Shown piece by piece: positions 9,947 to 18,661 of a DNA stretch of 64,000 bases. The DNA comes from Streptomyces sp. NBC_00513 (GTDB taxonomy: Bacteria; Actinomycetota; Actinomycetes; Streptomycetales; Streptomycetaceae). Made by a program: the position numbers and the translations under genes. Under the pieces are notes generated by a model. It did no database searches. It worked only from the letters and a program-made list of their open reading frames with translations, and was not told where the DNA came from. Where the stretch lies: assembly GCF_041431415.1 (NCBI RefSeq), contig NZ_CP107845.1:2170001-2234000 (forward strand), given 5' to 3'. Numbering within the stretch: the first letter of the stretch is position 1; each line of letters begins with the position of its first letter.

Positions 9947-11458
9947 TCAGGACTGTCGGGAGCGGGCCTTGAAGGCGGCCTTGCGGGCTTCCTTCGCCGC
10001 CTTCTTGTCCGGGTGCAACCGCCCCATCGCCTCCAGCACGTAGGCCGTGGCGGGGTGTTCCACCCGCCACGCCTGCTCGAAGAATCCGGCGTGGTGTTCG
10101 GTCAGGGTTCGCATGAGCAGGGGGAGTTCGTCCGTCTCGCCGTCGGCGGCGAGCTGCGCGGCGATCGTGTCGACCGTCAGCCAGAACACCATCGCCCCGT
10201 CCGGCGCCGGTACGTCCGTCGCCCCTCGCTCGGCCAGCCAGACCCGGGCGAGCCCGCCGAGTTCCGGGTCGTCCAGTACCGCCCGGACCGCCGGTTCGGC
10301 GGTGGGGCCGGCCGGGGCGAGGGCCTGCTGGCAGCGCAGCCGGCGCAGCGGGGCGCCCTCGTCGTCACCGCGGGCCGCGGCCAGCAGTTCGGCCACCGCG
10401 GTCGGCAGGTCCCGTCCGGTCAGCCACAACTCGATCTCGGCCTGCGCCGCGTCCTCCGGGTAGAAGGAGACCACGTCGAGCAGCGCGTCGGCTCCCTTGT
10501 CGGCGAGTTCCCCGATGGCCGGGGCGTCGACCCCGGCCTCCAGCATCCGGGCCCGGATGCCGTACAGGCCGAGGGCCGTCAGCCGGACCATTCCGTACCG
10601 CGCCACGTCCTCCTCGGTGCCGTCGCCCTGCCCGGCGAGGAGTTCCTCGTCGTCGGCCTCCGCCATGAGCGCCTCGTCCACCGGGCGGAACTCGACCAGC
10701 CCGATCGGCTCCAGCTGCCGGAACTGGTCGTCGAGGCGCATCATCGCGTCCGAGACCTGTTCCAGCACGGCGTCGGTGGGATCGCCCATGTCGTCGGGGA
10801 CGACCATCGAGGCGGCGAGCACCGGAAGCGGCACCGGGCTGTCGCCGGAGCCCCCTTCGGCGATGGTGAGCAGGTAGAGGTTGGCGAGCACCCCGTCGAG
10901 GAAGTCCGCCTCGCGCTGCGGGTTCCAGTCGAGCCGGTCGAAGTCGATCTCGCCGCCCGCGTCCAACGCGTCGACGAGGTCGTCGAGGTCGGGCACGGCT
11001 GCGTCCGCGAGGACGGCGTCCAGGGCCGCCAGCCACAGGTCGAGCACGTCGCCGGGCGCGCCGCCCGCGATCAGTGCCAGGTCCTCGCCGGGGGCGGCGG
11101 TCCCGTACCGCGGCTCCGCGCCGGCCGCGTCGCCCTCGCCCGCCTCACCGTCCGCCGCGCCCGCGTCCTCGTCCGGCTCGGTCACGTCGACCAGTCCGGT
11201 GTCCACGGCCACCCGCCAGGCCTGGCTCGCGAGCACCGGGCCCTCCTCGCCCTCGGGGTCGAGCCCCAGTACGGCCGCCGCCTCGGCGAGCTGTTCGGTG
11301 GTGAGTTCGCCGCCGACCTCCACGCGGGTGTGGGGACCGGCCCAGCGGGCGAGGCGCACGGCGTGCGCGAACAGCGGTGTGACCAGGGCGTCGCGGGCCA
11401 GTTCCGCATCGGAGTGCAGCCGTACCGGCGGCAGTGTGGGGTGCGGCTCTGCGGACAT
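9947..11458 (-). CDS. conserved acidic hypothetical protein
   Basis: 503-aa, strongly acidic, mostly helical protein. It begins MSAEPHPTLPPVRLHSDAEL and ends with a Lys/Arg-rich helix (PDKKAAKEARKAAFKARSR). Repeated helical segments around residues 20-120 and 190-330 look like a helical-repeat fold. No signal peptide or catalytic motif is evident. A GAGGAG ribosome site lies before the ATG. It is a single-gene unit with its own terminator. I recognise it only as a conserved actinobacterial protein of unknown function. Confidence 0.8.
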   Translation of the reverse strand: MSAEPHPTLPPVRLHSDAELARDALVTPLFAHAVRLARWAGPHTRVEVGGELTTEQLAEAAAVLGLDPEGEEGPVLASQAWRVAVDTGLVDVTEPDEDAGAADGEAGEGDAAGAEPRYGTAAPGEDLALIAGGAPGDVLDLWLAALDAVLADAAVPDLDDLVDALDAGGEIDFDRLDWNPQREADFLDGVLANLYLLTIAEGGSGDSPVPLPVLAASMVVPDDMGDPTDAVLEQVSDAMMRLDDQFRQLEPIGLVEFRPVDEALMAEADDEELLAGQGDGTEEDVARYGMVRLTALGLYGIRARMLEAGVDAPAIGELADKGADALLDVVSFYPEDAAQAEIELWLTGRDLPTAVAELLAAARGDDEGAPLRRLRCQQALAPAGPTAEPAVRAVLDDPELGGLARVWLAERGATDVPAPDGAMVFWLTVDTIAAQLAADGETDELPLLMRTLTEHHAGFFEQAWRVEHPATAYVLEAMGRLHPDKKAAKEARKAAFKARSRQS

Positions 11459-11637
11459 GGGGCGGTTCTCCTCGCGGTCGCGGTGGGGCCGTTGGGTCGT
11501 ACGGCGACGACCCAGCGTAGACGCAATTCGGGCATGCCCGAGGGGCCATCGTCCTTGGTTCATCCCACAGTCAGCTGCCGTCTTCCTCGGAGACCTTGAC
11601 AACTTCGCGGTCCACACAGGAAATTGACGCGCGTAGA

Positions 11638-11653
11638 TGTACTGAGCAGTACA
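11638..11653. promoter_or_regulatory. palindrome upstream of the nuclease gene
   Basis: Perfect inverted repeat TGTACTG / CAGTACA with a 2-nt spacer, 55 bp before the nuclease ATG. TTGACA (11596-11601) and TTGACG (11624-11629) lie just upstream, but neither has a convincing -10 box. It is a possible operator in the region between the divergent 503-aa gene and the nuclease. Confidence 0.45.
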
Positions 11654-11707
11654 GGAGCCCCGGACTTCCCGGCGTTCCCCCCCACCCTCACACCGGAGTT
11701 CCCGCCC

Positions 11708-13549
11708 ATGCGCTCCTCGCATCCCCGTTCCGCCGCCGTCGCGGCCCTCGTCGCCACCGCCCTGGCCACCGGCCTGCTCGCGGGCTCCGCCGACGCGGCC
11801 GAAGGCGCCGTGTCCGCCGATCCGATACGCATCCACGACATCCAGGGCACCACCCGCATATCCCCGCTCAACGGCAAGCAGGTCGCCGACGTCGAGGGCA
11901 TCGTCACCGGCGTGCGGACGTACGGCTCGCGCGGCTTCTGGATCCAGGACCCCGACACCGACGACAACGACGCCACCAGCGAGGGCGTGTTCGTCTTCAC
12001 CAGCTCGGCACCGACCGTCGCCGTCGGCGACGCCGTCAAGGTGACCGGCACGGTCGGCGAGTACGTCCCGGGTGGCGTCTCCTCCGGCAACCAGTCCGTC
12101 ACCCAGATCGCCAAGCCGGTCGTGACCGTGGTCTCCTCCGGCAACGCGCTGCCGGCCGCGACCGCGATCAACGAGTACACGGTGCCCGCCGCGTACGCCC
12201 CGGCCGGCGACCCGGCCGCCGCCGGCAGCGTCAACGGCCTGACCCTGGAGCCCTCGCGCTTCGCCCTGGACTTCTACGAGTCCGTCGAGGGCATGAACGT
12301 CAAGATCGGCAACTCGCGCGTGGTCGGCGCCACCGACCCGTACTCGGAGCTGTGGGTCACGGTCAAGGGCTGGGAGAACACCGCCAAGCGCGGCGGCACG
12401 ATCTACGGCTCGTACGAGTCCCAGAACACCGGCCGGCTCCAGATCCAGCAGCTCGCGCCCGTCGCGCAGCAGCCCTTCCCCGTGGCCAACGTCGGCGACA
12501 AGCTGACCGGCACCACCGAGGGTCCGCTGGACTTCAACCAGTTCGGCGGCTACACCCTGGTGGCCCGCACCCTCGGCACGGTCAAGGCGGGCACCCTCGC
12601 CCCCGAGAAGACCAAGGCGCAGGCGGCCAACGAGCTCGCGGTGGCCACGTACAACGTCGAGAACCTCGACCCGAGCGACCCGCAGGAGAAGTTCGACGCG
12701 CTGGCCAAGGCCGTCGTCGAGAACCTCGCCTCCCCCGACGTCGTGGCCCTGGAGGAGATCCAGGACGACAACGGCGCGAAGAACGACGGCACCGTCGCGG
12801 CCGAGCAGACGCTGACGAAGTTCACCGCGGCGATCACGGCGGCCGGCGGTCCCGCGTACCAGTGGCGGACCGTCAACCCCGAGAACAACAAGGACGGCGG
12901 CGAGCCCGGCGGCAACATCCGTCAGGTGTTCCTCTACAACCCCGCGCGGGTCTCCTTCACCGAGCGTGCCGCGGGCGACGCGGTGACGGCCACCGGTGTC
13001 ACCACGGTCGACGGCAAGGCCGCCCTGACCCACTCCCCCGGTCGGATCGACCCGGCGAACGCGGCGTGGGCCGACAGCCGCAAGCCGCTGGCCGGCGAGT
13101 TCGTCTTCCGCGGCAAGACGGTCTTCGTCATCGCCAACCACTTCGGTTCCAAGGGCGGCGACGAGGGTCTCACCTCGCACCACCAGCCGCCGGTGCGCTC
13201 CTCGGAGGCCAAGCGACTGCTCCAGGCGCAGGCCGTGAACGGCTTCGTCAAGGAGATCCTGGCGGCCGACAAGAAGGCGAACGTCATCGCCCTCGGCGAC
13301 ATCAACGACTTCGAGTTCTCGGCCACCGCCGACGCCCTGGCGGACGGCGGGGCGCTGTACCCGGCGATCAAGTCGCTGCCGAAGGCGGAGCGCTACTCGT
13401 ACGTGTACCAGGGCAACGCCCAGGTGCTGGACCAGATCCTGACCAGCCCGGCGATCAAGACCTTCACGTACGACAGCGTGCACATCAACGCGGAGTTCGC
13501 CAACCAGAACAGCGACCACGACCCGCAGGTGCTGCGCTTCCGCCCGTAG
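11708..13549 (+). CDS. secreted endonuclease/exonuclease/phosphatase-family nuclease
   Basis: 613-aa exported protein. Signal peptide residues 1-37 (basic MRSSHPRS, hydrophobic core, cleavage after SADA). Next comes an OB-like domain (about 45-180, DIQGTTRISPLNGKQVADVEGIVTG), then an endonuclease/exonuclease/phosphatase domain (about 315-613). Visible active-site motifs are TYNVENLD, VVALEEIQDD, VIANHFGSKGGDEG, LGDINDFE and SDHDP with H604. This architecture matches extracellular nucleases such as ExeM/NucH-like enzymes that degrade DNA for nutrient scavenging. The start is placed at the signal peptide; the longer frame upstream is not protein-like. Confidence 0.92.
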   Translation: MRSSHPRSAAVAALVATALATGLLAGSADAAEGAVSADPIRIHDIQGTTRISPLNGKQVADVEGIVTGVRTYGSRGFWIQDPDTDDNDATSEGVFVFTSSAPTVAVGDAVKVTGTVGEYVPGGVSSGNQSVTQIAKPVVTVVSSGNALPAATAINEYTVPAAYAPAGDPAAAGSVNGLTLEPSRFALDFYESVEGMNVKIGNSRVVGATDPYSELWVTVKGWENTAKRGGTIYGSYESQNTGRLQIQQLAPVAQQPFPVANVGDKLTGTTEGPLDFNQFGGYTLVARTLGTVKAGTLAPEKTKAQAANELAVATYNVENLDPSDPQEKFDALAKAVVENLASPDVVALEEIQDDNGAKNDGTVAAEQTLTKFTAAITAAGGPAYQWRTVNPENNKDGGEPGGNIRQVFLYNPARVSFTERAAGDAVTATGVTTVDGKAALTHSPGRIDPANAAWADSRKPLAGEFVFRGKTVFVIANHFGSKGGDEGLTSHHQPPVRSSEAKRLLQAQAVNGFVKEILAADKKANVIALGDINDFEFSATADALADGGALYPAIKSLPKAERYSYVYQGNAQVLDQILTSPAIKTFTYDSVHINAEFANQNSDHDPQVLRFRP

Positions 13550-13562
13550 TCACGGGCGGATC

Positions 13563-13601
13563 GGCGGGGGTTCCGGGCGCCGTCCCGCCCGGACCCCCGC
13601 C
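13563..13601 (+). terminator. terminator of the nuclease gene
   Basis: A 16-bp GC stem (GGCGGGGGT and CCGGGCG arms, one bulged T) with a 6-nt loop, 14 bp after the stop. Two imperfect 23-bp direct repeats starting CCACCCGTCGAGGGG follow at about 13600-13645. Confidence 0.7.
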
Positions 13602-13771
13602 ACCCGTCGAGGGGACCTTCCGCCACCCGTCGAGGGGGCCTTTCCGGACAAGGTGGGGACTTTCGGCCCTGGCGTGACACTCGACACACCCCTGTCCAAT
13701 TCGACCGTTCTGGTGTTGAGTGTCTGCACGCCCGATCTTGCACGCTCGATCCCGCACCCCCGGAGGACCGT

Positions 13772-14026
13772 GTGTTCCCCTCCATCACCCTCGTCCAGGA
13801 AATCGGCATAGCCGTCCTGCTCGTGGCCGCCCTCGTCTGGGTGATCGGCCTCGGCCACGTCCTCTGGGACGGCCGCTTCCACCACTCCGGGCAGGACGCC
13901 TTCGAGGGCCTGTCGACGATCCCGACCCAGCGCGGTCCGGCCGGGCACCCCATGGAGTCGGTGGAACTGACGGAGGAAGAGGAACAGGCCTTCGCCGGCC
14001 TGGTCCGCACGATCCCCTTGCACTGA
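13772..14026 (+). CDS. small membrane protein (84 aa)
   Basis: One N-terminal transmembrane segment (about residues 9-30: IGIAVLLVAALVWVIGLGHVLW) followed by a soluble tail ending in an acidic helix (ELTEEEEQAFAGLVRTI). GTG start preceded by GGAGGA; an overlapping GTG two nt upstream is out of frame. No family recognised. Single gene ending at a strong bidirectional terminator. Confidence 0.75.
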   Translation: MFPSITLVQEIGIAVLLVAALVWVIGLGHVLWDGRFHHSGQDAFEGLSTIPTQRGPAGHPMESVELTEEEEQAFAGLVRTIPLH

Positions 14027-14103
14027 CCGGTTCGGCCCGTCGGACACCCTCCCCCGCTCGGGGCGGGAGGGCCGCCCGCGGCCGGCGTCCACTCGGGGAC
14101 GCG

Positions 14104-14140
14104 CGACGCCCTCCCACCCGTTCGGGGTGGGAGGGCGTCG
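14104..14140. terminator. strong bidirectional terminator
   Basis: Perfect 16-bp stem with a GTTCG loop between the convergent 84-aa gene and dapD. A weaker CCCTCCC / GGGAGGG hairpin lies just before it (about 14047-14071). Confidence 0.85.
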
Positions 14141-14177
14141 TGACGTCCGCCGCGGGCGATCCGGCCCCGTTCGGGGG

Positions 14178-15158
14178 TCAGTTGTGGCTGTGCAGGATCT
14201 CGTTCAGGCCGCCCCAGACCGCGTTGTTCGGGCGGGCCTCGACGGCGCCGGTGACCGAGTTGCGGCGGAAGAGGATGTTGTCGGCGCCGGAGAGTTCCAG
14301 GGCCTTGACGATCTGGCCGTCCGGGAGGGTGACGCGGGTGCCCGCGGTGACGTACAGGCCGGCCTCGACGATGCACTCGTCGCCGAGGGCGATGCCGACG
14401 CCCGCCTCGGCGCCGACCAGGGTGCGCTCGCCGATCGAGATGATCTGCTTGCCGCCGCCCGACAGGGTGCCCATGGTGGACGCGCCGCCGCCGATGTCGG
14501 ATCCGTCGCCGACCACGACGCCGGCCGAGATGCGGCCCTCGACCATGGAGGTGCCGAGGGTGCCGGCGTTGAAGTTGACGAAGCCCTCGTGCATGACGGT
14601 GGTGCCCTCGGCGAGGTGCGCGCCGAGGCGGACGCGGTCGGCGTCGGCGATGCGGACGCCCTTGGGGGCGACGTAGTCGGTCATGCGCGGGAACTTGTCG
14701 ATCGAGGTGACCTGGAGGTGCAGGCCCTCGGCGCGGGCGTTCAGGCGGACCGTCTCGATCTCGTCGACCGGGACGGGGCCCAGCGAGGTCCAGGCGACGT
14801 TGGTCAGCAGGCCGAAGAGGCCGTCGAGGTTCTGGCCGTGCGGCTTGACCAGGCGGTGGCTGAGCAGGTGGAGGCGCAGGTACGCGTCGTGGGCGTCCAG
14901 CGGCTTGTCGTCGAGCGAGGAGATGACCGTGCGGACGGCTACGACCTCGACCCCGCGGACCGCGTCCCGGCGGATCGCCTTCGGCGCGGTGGCCCCGAGG
15001 AGTTCCACGGCCTGTTCGGCGGTGAGGCGCTCGGTGCCGGCCGGGCCGGGCTCGGCGACGAGGCGGGGGGCGGGGAACCAGGTGTCGAGGACGGTGCCGT
15101 CGGCGGTGAGGGTGGCAAGGCCGGCGGCGACGGCGCCGGAGGTACGCGTAGCAGTCAT
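14178..15158 (-). CDS. dapD: 2,3,4,5-tetrahydropyridine-2,6-dicarboxylate N-succinyltransferase
   Basis: 326-aa cytoplasmic acyltransferase of lysine/meso-diaminopimelate synthesis. It transfers succinyl from succinyl-CoA to tetrahydrodipicolinate. It is the actinobacterial DapD type: an N-terminal alpha/beta region (about 1-150), then a left-handed beta-helix of hexapeptide repeats (about 165-285: [60 protein letters not shown]). Trimeric in the family. A TAGGTT box lies 6 nt before the ATG, so the transcript may be leaderless. It stands apart from other dap genes. Confidence 0.96.
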   Translation of the reverse strand: MTATRTSGAVAAGLATLTADGTVLDTWFPAPRLVAEPGPAGTERLTAEQAVELLGATAPKAIRRDAVRGVEVVAVRTVISSLDDKPLDAHDAYLRLHLLSHRLVKPHGQNLDGLFGLLTNVAWTSLGPVPVDEIETVRLNARAEGLHLQVTSIDKFPRMTDYVAPKGVRIADADRVRLGAHLAEGTTVMHEGFVNFNAGTLGTSMVEGRISAGVVVGDGSDIGGGASTMGTLSGGGKQIISIGERTLVGAEAGVGIALGDECIVEAGLYVTAGTRVTLPDGQIVKALELSGADNILFRRNSVTGAVEARPNNAVWGGLNEILHSHN

Positions 15159-15201
15159 GCCCGAAACCTAACCGGCGACGGGCCGCGGTCGCGAACCGGT
15201 C

Positions 15202-16587
15202 TCATGTGACGGTCGCGCCGCGTGTCGCGCTCGGCGCGCGGGAGTCGGTCCCGGCTTCCTGCCCGCCCGTCGCGCCGGCGGCGAGGCGGTCGGCCCCGGC
15301 GCCCTCCGCCCTCTGGAGGTCACGGCTCCCCGCCCGCCCGGGTCGCGCCTCCCGAGCGTGCCCGGCCATCGGATCCTGAGCCCGCCCGGCCATCGGATCC
15401 CGGCGCCGGGGCCGGCGCGGCCGACGGGCGGTCCACAGCACCGCGACCCCGGCGCCGGCGGCCAGAACCGCGCACGCCGGCCACAGCAGCCCGGGGGCGG
15501 TGGCGTACAGGGCCCCGCCGAGCGGTGCGCCGAGGACGACGCCGCTGACCGAGACCCCCGCGTACAGGCTCTGGAAGCGGCCGACCGCGTGCGCCGGGGC
15601 CTGGTCGGCCACGTAGGCGGTGGCGGTGGTCTTGTAGAGGATCTCCCCGAGGCTGAGCAACACCATCATCACGACGGCGCTCGCGAGGCCCGCTCCGGCG
15701 ATCAGCACCGCGTGACCGGCTCCGACGAGGAGCAGTCCGGTGCCGACGACGGCCAGGGGCGGGCGCTCGCGCAGGGCGACGGCGGCGGGCAGTTCCAGCA
15801 GCAGGACGACCCCGCCGTTGAGGGCGACGACCAGCCCGAAGGCGCGGATGTCGAAGCCGTGGTCGGCGAGGAAGATCGGAAGGGTGGAGTACTGCTGCCG
15901 GTAGACGACGTCCACGACGAGGACGGCGGCGAGCAGGACGAGCAGGGCGGGGCGGGCCCGCAGCTCGGCGGTGACGCCGCGGCCCGGACCCCCGTCCCGG
16001 GCCGCGGCGGGTCCGTGGCCGGCACCGCGGGCCGGGACGATCCGGGCGGTCCAGACGGCGAGGACGAGGGTGCCCACGCCGTCGGCGACGAACAGCCAGT
16101 CGTACGAGAGGCCGGCCGCGACCAGCGCCCCGAGTGGCGGGCCGAGGGTGAAGCCGCCGTTGGAGGCGCACCGTACGACGGCGTAGGCCTGCCGGCGGGC
16201 GCCCTCGGGGACGGTGACGGCGACGAGCGCGGAGTTGGCGGCGCGAATCACCCCGGACGCGTACTGGACGGCCGGCAGGAGGGCGCACAGCAGCGGGGTG
16301 GGCAGGAACGGAAGGCAGGCCAGGGCGAGGCCGCCGAACGCGGCGGCGGTGAGCAGTACCCGGCGGTGGCCGAAGCGGTCGCCGTACCAGCCTCCGGTGA
16401 AGTTGCCGGCGACCAGGCCGACGCCACCGACGCCGACGGCGAGGCCGGCCGGCGCGGCGCCGAGGCCGCGCGGTCCGACCAGGTACACGAAGACGAAGAC
16501 GAAGGTGAAGCCGACGACGGCGTTGACGAACACCCCGGCCGCCAGGAGCCACACCACCCTCGGCACGTCCTTGAACCCTCGCAACAT
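15202..16587 (-). CDS. MFS transporter
   Basis: 461-aa major facilitator protein with about 11-12 membrane segments over residues 10-410. The motif-A type loop GNFTGGWYGDRFGHRRVLL follows TM2. A long Arg/Ala-rich cytoplasmic tail (about 410-461) follows the last segment. Probably a drug or metabolite exporter; no substrate can be read. It is divergent from the HxlR-peroxiredoxin gene, with a canonical promoter and an operator on its start site, so it is the likely target of that regulator. Start ATG 16587; a GTG five codons upstream is possible. Confidence 0.88.
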   Translation of the reverse strand: MLRGFKDVPRVVWLLAAGVFVNAVVGFTFVFVFVYLVGPRGLGAAPAGLAVGVGGVGLVAGNFTGGWYGDRFGHRRVLLTAAAFGGLALACLPFLPTPLLCALLPAVQYASGVIRAANSALVAVTVPEGARRQAYAVVRCASNGGFTLGPPLGALVAAGLSYDWLFVADGVGTLVLAVWTARIVPARGAGHGPAAARDGGPGRGVTAELRARPALLVLLAAVLVVDVVYRQQYSTLPIFLADHGFDIRAFGLVVALNGGVVLLLELPAAVALRERPPLAVVGTGLLLVGAGHAVLIAGAGLASAVVMMVLLSLGEILYKTTATAYVADQAPAHAVGRFQSLYAGVSVSGVVLGAPLGGALYATAPGLLWPACAVLAAGAGVAVLWTARRPRRPRRRDPMAGRAQDPMAGHAREARPGRAGSRDLQRAEGAGADRLAAGATGGQEAGTDSRAPSATRGATVT

Positions 16588-16612
16588 GCCGGCGCCCCCC
16601 ACGAGCAGGTCA

Positions 16613-16658
16613 GTTCCCTTTAGGAACGGACTATGCCAGCATGGCAGCCTTGGGTCAA
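16613..16658 (-). promoter_or_regulatory. promoter and operator of the MFS gene
   Basis: On the minus strand: -35 TTGACC (16658-16653), 17-nt spacer, -10 CATAGT (16635-16630). The expected start site is near 16623. It falls inside the inverted repeat GTTCC (16613-16617) / GGAAC (16623-16627). A second dyad, TGCCA / TGGCA (16634-16646), overlaps the -10 box. The geometry fits repression by the divergent HxlR protein. Confidence 0.7.
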
Positions 16659-16675
16659 CGGACAAAGGAGTTCCC

Positions 16676-17551
16676 ATGGCCCAGCGCACGCACCTCGGCG
16701 ACGCGGACTGCTCCATCGCCCAGGCCCTCGACGTCGTGGGCGACTGGTGGACGCTGCTCGTCGTGCGCGACGCCGCGCGCGGCGTGCACCGGTTCGAGGA
16801 GTTCCAGCGCGAGCTCGGCGTCTCCCGCAAGGTCCTGACCGAGCGGCTGAAACTGCTGGTCGAGGCCGGGGTGTTGACGCGCGAGCCGTACCAGGAACGC
16901 CCGGTGCGGCACGAGTACCGACTCACCCCGCGCGGCCGGGGGCTGCTGCCGGTGCTGGTGGCCCTCCAGGACTGGGGGGACACCTGGATCCTGGGAGAGG
17001 GAGAGATGACGGCGACGACCGAGGAATCCTCGCGGGAGGCGGCGCGGGTGCACGCGCTGCTCGGTACCCGGGTGCCGGAGCTGCTGCTCCCGGACCGGTT
17101 CGGGGAGCCCCGCGACCCCGTGGCGGACGCGCCGTTCACGGTCCTGTACTGCTTCCCGGGCGCCTACGCCCGGGCCGAGTCCTATCCGCCGGGGTGGGCC
17201 GGGATCCCCGGGGCGAAGGGGTGCACGCTGGAATCCTGCACGTTCCGGGACCAGTTGGCCGAGTTCACGGCGGCGGGCGCGACGGTGCAGGGCGTCTCCA
17301 CCCAGCGGCCGGACGAGCAGCGGGAGTTCGCCGAGGCGGAGCGGTTGCGCTTCCCGCTCCTCTCGGACGCGGAACTCGCGCTGACCTCGGCGCTGCGGCT
17401 GCCGACCTTCCGCGCGGCCGGGGTGAGCCGGCTCAAGCGGCTGACCCTCGTCCTGGACCGGGACCGGACGGTGCGCGAGGTGATCTACCCGATCACGGAC
17501 ATCGAGGCCGGCGTCCGAACCGCCCTGGAGGCGGTCCGCGCCGCCCCCTGA
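16676..17551 (+). CDS. HxlR-type regulator fused to a PrxQ-like peroxiredoxin domain
   Basis: 291 aa, two domains. Residues 1-105 are an HxlR winged HTH (DADCSIAQALDVVGDWWTLL, FEEFQRELGVSRKVLTERLK, LTPRGRGLLPVL) with the family's N-terminal redox-type cysteine at C12. Residues about 120-290 are a redoxin/AhpC-TSA domain (FTVLYCFPGAYARAESYPPGW, FPLLSDAELALTSAL, LTLVLDRDRTVREVIYP). It has C183 and C188 in GCTLESCTFRD, the CX4C pair of BCP/PrxQ enzymes, plus C159. A repressor carrying its own peroxide- or thiol-reactive domain could sense oxidants directly. It is divergent from an MFS pump with an operator between. Start ATG follows AAAGGAG. Confidence 0.9.
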   Translation: MAQRTHLGDADCSIAQALDVVGDWWTLLVVRDAARGVHRFEEFQRELGVSRKVLTERLKLLVEAGVLTREPYQERPVRHEYRLTPRGRGLLPVLVALQDWGDTWILGEGEMTATTEESSREAARVHALLGTRVPELLLPDRFGEPRDPVADAPFTVLYCFPGAYARAESYPPGWAGIPGAKGCTLESCTFRDQLAEFTAAGATVQGVSTQRPDEQREFAEAERLRFPLLSDAELALTSALRLPTFRAAGVSRLKRLTLVLDRDRTVREVIYPITDIEAGVRTALEAVRAAP

Positions 17552-17659
17552 TCGACGCCGGACACCCCGGCGGACCCGGAGGCCGCACGAGACCCCGGTC
17601 GCACCAGGGTGCGCGCGGGGCCCCGGCGGCGGCGACCGCCGTCCCCGGGCGGCGCCCCT

Positions 17660-18202
17660 TCACGCCCCGGCCAGCACCCGCCCCAGGATGTCCCGCGCGT
17701 ACGCCGGGTCGTACTCCGCGTCCGTCAGCAGGACCTGGAGACTGATCCCGTCCATCACCGCCACCAGCGCCCGCGCCGTCACGGGGTCCGTCCGCCCGCC
17801 CAGCGCCGCCGCCACGGACGCGCACCACTCGGCGGCCACCGGCCGCAGCGCAGGGCGGCGCAGGGCCGCCAGGTACAGCTCGTACTCCAACTCCACCCGT
17901 CCCCGGTCCCGGCCCGCCGCCAGGAGCTCCCCCAGCAGCCGGGCGAGCGCCGTCGCGAGGTCCGGCTCCGCGGGGTCGGGCACCAGGACGAAATGCTCGT
18001 TCGCCTGGCGCAGGGCCGCCACGAGGAGGTCGTCCAGGGTCTTGAAGTGGTAGGTCGTGGATCCCAGGGGGACGTCCGCCTCCGCCGCCACGGTGCGGTG
18101 ACTCAGGCCCGCGATGCCCTTGGCGCCCACCACCCGGATCGCCGCGTCGATGATCCGCTGCCGCCGTTCCGGGTCGTGGCGGCGCACCGCTCCGGCCGGC
18201 AT
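17660..18202 (-). CDS. TetR-family regulator
   Basis: 180 aa. N-terminal TetR HTH (RRQRIIDAAIRVVGAKGIAGLSHRTVAAEADVPLGSTTYHFKT split over residues 11-55) and a helical ligand domain. It is second in a two-gene unit: the ATG shares one base with the SMR pump stop (TGATG). A regulator co-transcribed with a small multidrug pump usually represses its own operon and is released by pump substrates. Two repeat operators sit at the pump promoter. Confidence 0.9.
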   Translation of the reverse strand: MPAGAVRRHDPERRQRIIDAAIRVVGAKGIAGLSHRTVAAEADVPLGSTTYHFKTLDDLLVAALRQANEHFVLVPDPAEPDLATALARLLGELLAAGRDRGRVELEYELYLAALRRPALRPVAAEWCASVAAALGGRTDPVTARALVAVMDGISLQVLLTDAEYDPAYARDILGRVLAGA

Positions 18203-18525
18203 CAGTGGGCCGCCCCGCCGAGGTTCAGCAGGACGACCCCGCCGATGATCAGCGCGATTCCGGCGATCTTCGCCGCGGTCGCCGCCTCCCCGAGGAACAG
18301 CATGCCGATGGCGGCGATGGCGGCCGTGCCGACGCCCGCCCAGATCGCGTACGCCGTTCCCACCGACATCGTCTTCAGGGTCTGCGCGAGCAGGGTGAAG
18401 GCGATGAGGTAGCCCAGGACCGTGCCGATCGAGGGCCACAGCTTCGTGAAGCCTTCGCTGAACTTCATGGCGGTCGTGCCGGCGACCTCGGCGGCGATGG
18501 CCGCGGCAAGCAGTACGTAGGGCAT
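18202..18525 (-). CDS. small multidrug resistance (SMR/EmrE-QacE family) transporter
   Basis: 107 aa, the standard SMR length, with four membrane helices and the essential membrane Glu in AAIAAEVAGTTAMKFSEGF (E14 from this start). The segment SVGTAYAIWAGVG is also typical. It exports cationic compounds by proton antiport as an antiparallel dimer. It leads an operon with a TetR gene. The start is set at ATG 18525 because a -10 box TACTCT lies 7 nt upstream and no ribosome site exists; the mRNA is probably leaderless. Confidence 0.93.
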   Translation of the reverse strand: MPYVLLAAAIAAEVAGTTAMKFSEGFTKLWPSIGTVLGYLIAFTLLAQTLKTMSVGTAYAIWAGVGTAAIAAIGMLFLGEAATAAKIAGIALIIGGVVLLNLGGAAH

Positions 18526-18563
18526 GCGTACAAGAGTACACATCGTTGCGTACGCCCGTACAC
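18526..18563. promoter_or_regulatory. tandem TetR-type operators over a leaderless promoter
   Basis: Two 16-bp sites of the form GTGTAC-N4-GTACGC (minus strand), at 18541-18526 and 18563-18548. The repeat period is 22 bp. The proximal site covers the -10 box TACTCT (18538-18533) and ends at the base before the SMR start codon. Confidence 0.78.
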
Positions 18564-18585
18564 ATGCCCGGGCGCTCCCCGCGCA

Positions 18586-18616
18586 CGCCCCGCCGGGAGA
18601 CCGGTCCGGCGGGGCG
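18586..18616 (-). terminator. stem-loop after the second DUF3616 paralogue
   Basis: Perfect 11-bp stem CGCCCCGCCGG with its complement and a 9-nt loop, 35 bp past the stop at 18651. Confidence 0.65.
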
Positions 18617-18622
18617 AACGGA

Positions 18623-18661
18623 GATCAGTTCGGCGGATCGGTTCGGCGGATCAGTTCAGCG
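18623..18661. repeat. three 13-bp tandem repeats at the gene end
   Basis: GATCAGTTCGGCG, GATCGGTTCGGCG and GATCAGTTCAGCG head to tail. The stop codon of the minus-strand gene (18653-18651) lies in the last copy. Confidence 0.9.
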
